Origin: Limnomonas spitsbergensis
Taxonomy: Eukaryota; Chlorophyta; Chlorophyceae; Chlamydomonadales
Direction of reading: 5' to 3'
Assembly: GCA_037349105.1 (NCBI GenBank)
Contig: JAYJMM010000021.1
Location: 744,001-808,000, forward strand
Length of the DNA stretch: 64,000 bases
Every line of letters begins with the position of its first letter. Position 1 is the stretch's first letter. The notes beneath the pieces are model-generated. The model made no database searches. It was given only the letters and a program-made list of their open reading frames with translations, and was not told the DNA's origin. Position numbers and translations under genes: made by a program. Below are positions 60,147 through 64,000 of this stretch, piece by piece.

Positions 60147-60700
60147 TACCTGCCTACCTGCCTACCTGCCTACCTACCTACCTACCTACTTGCCTACCTA
60201 CCTGCCTGCCTGCCTACCTACCTACCTGCCTGCCTGCCTACCTGCCTACCTACCTACCTGCCTACCTACCTGCCTACCTGCCTACCTGCCTGCCTACCTG
60301 CCTACCTACCTGCCTACCTGCCTGCCTACCTACCTACCCACCTGCCTACCTCCCTGCCTGCCTGCCTACCTACCTGCCTGCCTGCCTACCTGCCTACCTA
60401 CCTACCTACCTGCCTACCTACCTGCCTACCTGCCTACCTACCTGCCTGCCTACCTGTCTGCCTACCTGCCTACCTGCCTACCTGCCTACCTACCTGCCTA
60501 CCTACCTACCTACCTACCTACCTACCTACCTACCTGCCTGCCTACCTGCCTGCCTACCTACCTACCTACCTACCTACCTACCTACCTACCTGCCTGCCTG
60601 CCTGCCTGCCTTCCTGCCTGCCTGCCTACCTACCTGCCTACCTGCCTGTCTGCCTGTCTGCCTACCTGCCTGCCTGCCTGCCTACCTGCCTACCTGCCTA

Positions 60701-60743
<43 letters not shown>

Positions 60744-61068
60744 ACCTGCCTGTCTACCTGCCTACCTACCTGCCTACCTACCTCCCTGCCTGCCTGCCTG
60801 CCTGCCTGCTTACCTGCATGCATGCCTGCCTACCTGCCTGCCTACCTGTCTACCTGCCTACCTACCTACCTACCTACCTACCTGCCTACTTACCTTCCTA
60901 CCTGCCTGCCTACTTGCCTACCTGCCTGCCTACCTGCCTATCTGCCTGCCAGCCTGCCTACCTACCTGCCTACCTACCTGCCTACCTACCTACCTACCTA
61001 CCTACCTACCTGCCTGCCTACCTACCTGCCTGCCTGCCTGCCTGCCTGCCTACGTACCCACCTGCCTA

Positions 61069-61106
<38 letters not shown>

Positions 61107-61636
61107 TACCTGCCTACCTGCCTACCTGCCTACCTACCTACCTACCTACTTGCCTACCTGCCTGCCTGCCTACCTACCCGCCTGCCTGCCTACCTGCCTA
61201 CCTACCCGCCTGCCTACCTACCTGCCTACCTGCCTACCTGCCTACCTGCCTGCCTACCTGCCTACCTACCTGCCTACCTGCCTACCTACCTACCCACCTG
61301 CCTACCTCCCTGCCTGCCTGCCTACCTGCCTGCCTGCCTACCTGCCTACCTACCTACCTACCTGCCTACCTACCTGCCTACCTGCCTACCTGCCTGCCTG
61401 CCTGCCTACCTACCTGCCTACCTGCCTACCTACCTGCCTACCTATCTACCTACCTACCTACCTACCTACCTACCTATCTTCCTACCTGCCTGCCTGCCTA
61501 CCTGCCTACCTGCCTACCTACCTGCCTACCTACCTGCCTACCTACCTGCCTACCTGCCTACCTGTCTGCCTACCTGCTTACCTACCTACCTACCTACCTA
61601 CCTGCCTGCCTGCCTACCTGTCTGCCTACCTACCTA

Positions 61637-61667
<31 letters not shown>

Positions 61668-63293
61668 ACCTGCCTACCTACCTACCTGCGTACCTACGTT
61701 CCTGCCTGCCTGCCGGCCTACCTACCTACCTGCCTACCAACCTACCTACCTACTTGCCTACCTACCTACCTGCCTACCTGCCTACCTGCCTACCTGCCTA
61801 CCTGCCTACCTGCCTACCTGCCTACCTACCTACCTACCTACCTACCTACCTACCTACCTACCTACCTACCTGCCTACCTGCCTACCTGCCTGCCTGCCTG
61901 CCTATCTGCCTGCCTGCCTGCCTGCCTGCCTACCTGCCTGCCTACCTACCTGCCTACCTACCTACCTGCCTACCTACCTACCTACCTACCTACCTACCTG
62001 CCTGCCTACTTGCCTACCTGCCTGCCTACCTGCCTACCTACCTACCTGCCTACCTGCCTGTCTACCTGCCTACCTGCCTACCTACCTGCCTACCTGCCTG
62101 TAGATTGTTGCCCCGCTTGCTCTAACCCTGCCTGCCAGACTTTGATCCCTGGACCTCTGTGATCCATGTCTGCATGCAGTCGCCGTACATGAACGCAAAG
62201 CGGAATGACTGGCTGCACTACTGCTTGTGCTCAGCAGCCCCGTTTGTCTGGGTGAGGTCCTCCTGGTTGGGTGGGGGGGGAGTTTGGCTTTTTGCTGGGG
62301 GCCCTCATCTATGGCCTATGGGTCTCTGCAACCCGGAGAGCAGCCAAGAGTTCCATCGGCCTTCAGCAACATAGCCATGAGTTCCTGGAGCCTTGATAGC
62401 AGCCATAGGTTTCTGCAGAGCCTTTCGAGCAACATAGCCATGAGTTCCAATCCCATACAATTGTTCTGTGTGCTAGTTTGTTTCAGGTTGGGAGCCTGAT
62501 TGTTTGTTTAGGGTTTAGGGTTCAGAGTTTATACAGCTCACCTGGAATGGTGGACCCATTTCATTGGATCCTCCATTCAAAGGAAATGTGGGACATCAGC
62601 TTAGGAGGATCATGCTTGGATCCTCGAATGGGTACCACTCCACCGCCTCGCTACACCATAAAACTTTCTGGTCCGCACTGCTCAGCCCATTCAAATATAC
62701 CACACATTGAGTGGATGTGTAGCTCGGGCTGTGACAGCACCCCAGCAGAAGTGCTTAACAGGCTTTTGGGCGGGTACGTAGCTGTCCCTGTGACAGTGGC
62801 CTAGGCTGACGGGTGCCTGCCTCTACCCCTGCCCCTACCCACGCCCACGCCCACGCCCACGCCCACGCCCACGCCCACGCCCACGCCCACGCCCACGCCC
62901 ACGCCCACGCCCACGCTCACGCCCACGCCCACGCCCACGCCCACGCCCACGCCCACGCCCACGCCCACGCCCACGCCCACGCCCACGCCCACGCCCACGC
63001 CCACGCCCACGCCTATGCCCACGCCCATGCCTATGCCCATGCCCACGCCCATGCCCACGCCCATGCTTTAAGCCCTGCAGGTCCGATTTCTATCCATTAT
63101 AAGACCCTGTGAAGAGAGGCTGAAGATGCGTTCCTGCCCCTACCCCTGCAGATCAGAGCTCTATTCATCATCATGCCGGTTTACCCGACACTGGGCTCCC
63201 TCCTCACGACCGTGTCCAGGATGGTGGCCGCTGTGCTTGCCTTCGCCCTACCCATTGTCGTGGTCATGGGAGGCTTTGCCACCACGCTCTCCG
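31405..63293 (+). CDS. large polytopic membrane protein, TRP-type ion-channel-like, 18 exons seen, 3' end outside window
   Basis: Exons: 31405-31830, 32224-32310, 32848-32969, 33586-33754, 35355-35536, 36401-36452, 51825-51919, 52899-53202, 54328-54488, 55346-55550, 56006-56157, 56525-56644, 57110-57164, 58067-58147, 59115-59161, 59717-59813, 62180-62251 and 63152-63293, about 856 codons. All 17 introns are GT-AG and every phase agrees, ending in phase 1, so more exons lie downstream. The first ~340 residues are soluble and contain [17 protein letters not shown] and [17 protein letters not shown]. Hydrophobic segments cluster at the end: [52 protein letters not shown] and [36 protein letters not shown] before the last one resembles the S4-S5 linker of TRP/polycystin channels. 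Also typical is [13 protein letters not shown]...[10 protein letters not shown] ahead of the membrane part. The pore and S6 are not in view, so the channel call is inference. Exon 8's start and exon 10's end are the least certain sites. Confidence 0.68.
31862..32028 (-). repeat. short interspersed repeat copy (family A, inverted)
   Basis: Reverse complement reads ttgcttcagctaaaattcag, then ctggtgcagcaagccctgca, cttgggcctgcggccaaagg, tctagtggtagctgcgcaac and ccaaggcagtctgatatgca-like sequence, in family order. It lies in channel intron 1. Confidence 0.75.
32311..32590 (+). repeat. ~77-bp minisatellite starting at the exon 2 donor of the channel gene
   Basis: About 3.7 units of gtggggacagaagaaaaccc + ttcgattgccagacagggg + aagcaggacccccccctcca + gggggaccagacccctg. 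The intron begins gtaggtgtggacagaag, so the first unit coincides with the 5' splice site. Confidence 0.85.
33741..33893 (+). repeat. five ~30-bp copies of the exon 4 end plus donor in the channel gene
   Basis: cattcaaccggcag|gtgggt is the real end of exon 4 (33754) and its splice site. Copies follow with their gt at about 33785, 33815, 33848 and 33881: tttcaaccggcagttgg, tttcaagcggtagttgg, cattcaaacagcaggtgggt and cattcaaccggcaggcgggt. Confidence 0.85.
34597..34690 (+). repeat. dispersed repeat family C, copy 2
   Basis: atgaaagaaaggaaactacg, gggcttgagggttaag, gcggcttgggcggagactga and ggctgctccgttaccat. The last block is shared with the copy at 52688. Confidence 0.6.
36453..36720 (+). repeat. 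degenerate gggtgcatgg-agtttaggg tandem repeat at the start of the giant intron
   Basis: Begins directly at the exon 6 donor (gat|gtagggtttagggg). Units of roughly 17-22 bp vary on gggtgcatggagtt(t/a)agggt. One unit reads gggtgcatgaactttaaggg, which contains both gcatgaact and gacttt-like words, close to the two main units of the 10-bp array that follows. Confidence 0.75.
37137..51789 (+). repeat. 14.65-kb minisatellite of a 10-bp unit inside one intron of the channel gene
   Basis: About 1,460 units of gcatgaactg with a small set of variants: gcatgacttt, acatgaactg, acatgacttt, gcatgcactg, gcatgaattg, gcatgaaatg, gcataaactg, gcatgaacta and a few rarer ones. After one 2-base insertion near 37241, every unit up to 51780 stays in strict 10-bp register. 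Rare variants recur at fixed distances: gcttgaactg at 39421, 42431, 45531 and 48231; gcacgaactg at 38301 and 44411; gcaagaactg at 40741, 46851 and 50861; gcatgaactc at 41071, 47181 and 51121. These show ~3.0-kb and ~6.1-kb higher-order copies. The minus strand has no stop in any frame over kilobases; the + strand meets TGA every 30 bases in each frame. It lies wholly within the intron 36453-51824. Confidence 0.97.
51945..52090 (-). repeat. short interspersed repeat copy (family A, inverted)
   Basis: Reverse complement reads caattcagttacatcagggc, tacgaccgtggtggcatgat, ggtgcctgctgcccaga, ttgcccagccgtggccgcag and ttctggtgcacactgac. It lies in the intron after exon 7. Confidence 0.65.
52688..52780 (+). 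repeat. dispersed repeat family C, copy 3
   Basis: agaaaggaatacagaaaatt, ggtgtgagggttgagaaacc, aaggcatgggccgaggctg and ccgtgccgttaccatgg, in the same order as copies at 10767 and 34597. Confidence 0.6.
53187..53520 (+). repeat. tandem copies of the exon 8 end plus donor in the channel gene
   Basis: The exon 8 end and splice site, caaggccttgtcg|gtgcgtgcttggg (53202), recurs as gaggccttcttg|gtacgagcttggg, gaggccttgtcg|gtgtgagcttggg, gaggccttgttg|gtgtgagcttgag and gaggccctctcg|gtgtgtgttgctt. The first intronic units are 55-60 bp long and each keeps a GT at the equivalent place. Confidence 0.8.
53531..53580 (+). repeat. 9-bp microsatellite (ttgcaactg)n
   Basis: About five and a half units of ttgcaactg in the intron between exons 8 and 9. 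Confidence 0.9.
53754..53905 (+). repeat. short interspersed repeat copy (family A)
   Basis: gggtgcttcagatacaatgc, gcgcagtaagccctgctgct, ccattggcccagtggtggct, gcagcctgccaaaggtggcc, tggtgccccaacaataaaca. It lies in the intron between exons 8 and 9. Confidence 0.75.
56589..56800 (+). repeat. duplicated exon 12 end plus donor in the channel gene
   Basis: The exon end cgttccacaactcgcccagg ggag|gtgaggcagcag (donor at 56645) is copied 124 bp downstream as cattccacaactcaaccagg ggag|gtgagttagcag (56769), followed in both by ggttgcaatcaggctctg-like sequence. Confidence 0.8.
57170..57345 (+). repeat. degenerate caacaagcatgtcacaaatg tandem repeat just after exon 13
   Basis: About nine imperfect units of 16-20 bp begin five bases after the exon 13 donor (57165). 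Units alternate caa(c)aagcatg(t/c)cacaa and atgcatcgatcatgtccctc-like words. Confidence 0.75.
57858..58090 (+). repeat. duplicated acceptor and start of exon 14 in the channel gene
   Basis: agcttgcttgaatgccatgc ... cctctgcggtacag|atcttgtacc (57965) and agcttgcttgaatgccactc ... cctccgtggtacag|atcctgtaccc (58067) are 102 bp apart. The downstream copy fits the protein ([12 protein letters not shown]); the upstream one would read ILYLLNSSE. Confidence 0.75.
58870..59050 (+). repeat. short interspersed repeat copy (family A, diverged 5' end)
   Basis: ggcaccctaaagcatgtggc, gagcagcaagcgctgttgct, tgggccgctgtgcgtagc, ccccattggataagtggtga and ggactgccaaagatagtctt, then aaaataaacgc. It lies in the intron between exons 14 and 15. 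Confidence 0.65.
59120..59480 (+). repeat. exon 15 and its donor repeated about three times
   Basis: gagcctgtcgcacattgtcga|gtaagcacagcatgg (59162) recurs as gaacctgtcgtacattttaga|ataagcacagtatgg (about 59290) and as tacattgtcgcaatgtcga|gtgagcatagcatgg (59390). Only the first copy keeps the full coding sense. Confidence 0.7.
59817..62100 (+). repeat. 2.28-kb (CCTA/CCTG)n tetranucleotide array in an intron of the channel gene
   Basis: Starts at about the fourth base after the exon 16 donor (ccg|gtaagtgcctgcctac) and runs almost unbroken to 62100. Units are cctA or cctG with few others. Several hundred-base blocks recur, for example the ttaccttcctacctgcctgc stretch near 59920 and 60890 and the gcctgcctacgtacccacct stretch near 60085 and 61045, showing ~0.97-kb block duplication. 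The + strand has no stops, which gives long shadow frames of Leu-Pro-Thr/Ala-Cys/Tyr. Confidence 0.95.
62823..63064 (+). repeat. hexanucleotide (CCCACG)n microsatellite
   Basis: About 40 units of cccacg, with c-to-t changes (cccatg) gathered near the 3' end. It lies in the intron between exons 17 and 18, about 90 bp before the exon 18 acceptor. Reading frames across it are Ala-His or Gly-Val repeats and are not genes. Confidence 0.95.
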
Positions 63294-64000
63294 GTAGGTT
63301 TGTCTGAAACTGTGGGTCCGCGGTTGTTTTCCCAGCGTGCCAGGCTGGTATCTCACGCTGGGCGCTGAGGTTCCACGGCTGAATACTGTGGGACCAAAAC
63401 TTGGCCGATTAGTTGCTGGTGGCCCAAGCTGCAGGCACCAGGTAAACCCGGCTGCAGGCGGTGATGTAGTTAAGTGCTCTCTAATTCACGGTTTGCGCTA
63501 AATGAGCTCCCAGGACTGATGGTGAAGCTGCTGTTCCTACTGATGCAAAGCCAGGTGTGTGCCCCATTGACAGACAATCAGCTCGTGCTACCCGTACCAT
63601 AGTCGTCACAATAAAGTGATTTATGTCCTTTATTCAATTACCGGAGCTCCCCTGGGACATTGGATCTTCGCAATTTGACTTAAAAAGAAAGGCGGTTTCG
63701 TGTGTGTCAAGTTTGCTCCTGTTGTATTCTGCTGGCCACTATGTTTTGTTGAGGCCTGCCCCGCCCGGATCAGCGAAATGGAGAGATAAAGCCTCATGGC
63801 AAGGCCCGGGGTGGACCATGCACTCCGAGATCCATGTCAAGAGCTGGAAAATGACTGTTGTACTGTATCTCATGTATTCCAAAAGCCATACCGGACTTAA
63901 TGTATTCATTCAAAACAAGGCTGAAGAGGGACTGTGCATATGAAGCATTCCTGTGATATGTATTCTCCTGCTCCTATCTCACGAGCTTCATCCCCATGTT
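63294..64000. other. intron of the channel gene running off the window
   Basis: Exon 18 ends in phase 1 at a good donor (gtaggt), so this is expected to be intron. No continuing membrane-protein segment was found. A frame at 63623-63943 has no family pattern. An aataaa-like word (acaataaagtg, 63609) resembles the ends of interspersed repeats. Confidence 0.45.

Noticed and set aside
59706..62162. Long + strand frames of Leu-Pro-Thr-Tyr/Cys repeats (about 730-820 codons)
   Set aside because: They are translations of the CCTA/CCTG array. The flanking exons 16 and 17 join in phase without it.
62801..63112. Gly-Val and Ala-His repeat frames as small proteins
   Set aside because: Direct translation of the (CCCACG)n microsatellite inside an intron.

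Overview
The window reads as nuclear DNA of a green alga, most likely a chlorophyte of the Chlamydomonadales (inference). The main evidence is a multi-domain pherophorin-type extracellular matrix protein with long Ser/Pro hinges. Supporting evidence is intron-dense genes with GT-AG introns, a Ty3/gypsy chromovirus, a short interspersed repeat present in at least nine copies, and heavy tandem-repeat expansion in introns. I cannot name the species.

Layout. 1.35-3.13 kb (+): a bacterial-type CapA/PGA_cap metallophosphatase-like gene in three exons, with one in-frame TAG in the middle. 4.0-8.95 kb (-): an eight-exon secreted pherophorin gene, convergent with CapA; its spliced exons sum to exactly 975 codons including the stop. 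9-10.9 kb: repeats and unassigned DNA. 10.9-16.8 kb (-): a decayed Ty3/gypsy chromovirus, with a 691-bp inverted-repeat element inserted in its reverse transcriptase with a 4-bp target duplication. 16.8-23.4 kb: unassigned and retroelement-like DNA, including an unrecognised ~520-codon reading frame with one internal TAG and a 467-bp inverted-repeat element. 23.45-30.95 kb (-): a 12-exon importin-alpha-like ARM-repeat gene. 30.95-31.40 kb: a short shared divergent promoter region. 31.4 kb to beyond 63.3 kb (+): an 18-exon (3' incomplete) polytopic membrane protein that looks like a TRP-type ion channel.

The striking feature is the channel gene. One intron is 15.4 kb, and about 14.65 kb of it is a single 10-bp minisatellite (unit gcatgaactg, roughly 1,460 units) kept almost perfectly in 10-bp register. 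Private variants recur at ~3.0-kb and ~6.1-kb spacing, which shows higher-order repeat structure. Another intron carries 2.3 kb of (CCTA/CCTG)n starting a few bases after its 5' splice site. Across the channel and importin genes I found about a dozen introns in which a tandem repeat touches, or is a copy of, an exon-intron junction. Repeat growth seeded at splice sites is the most interesting pattern here.

Gene models were built by eye from protein-like segments, GT/AG sites and intron-phase agreement. All 17 introns of the channel model and all 7 of the pherophorin model agree in phase. One junction of the importin model does not.
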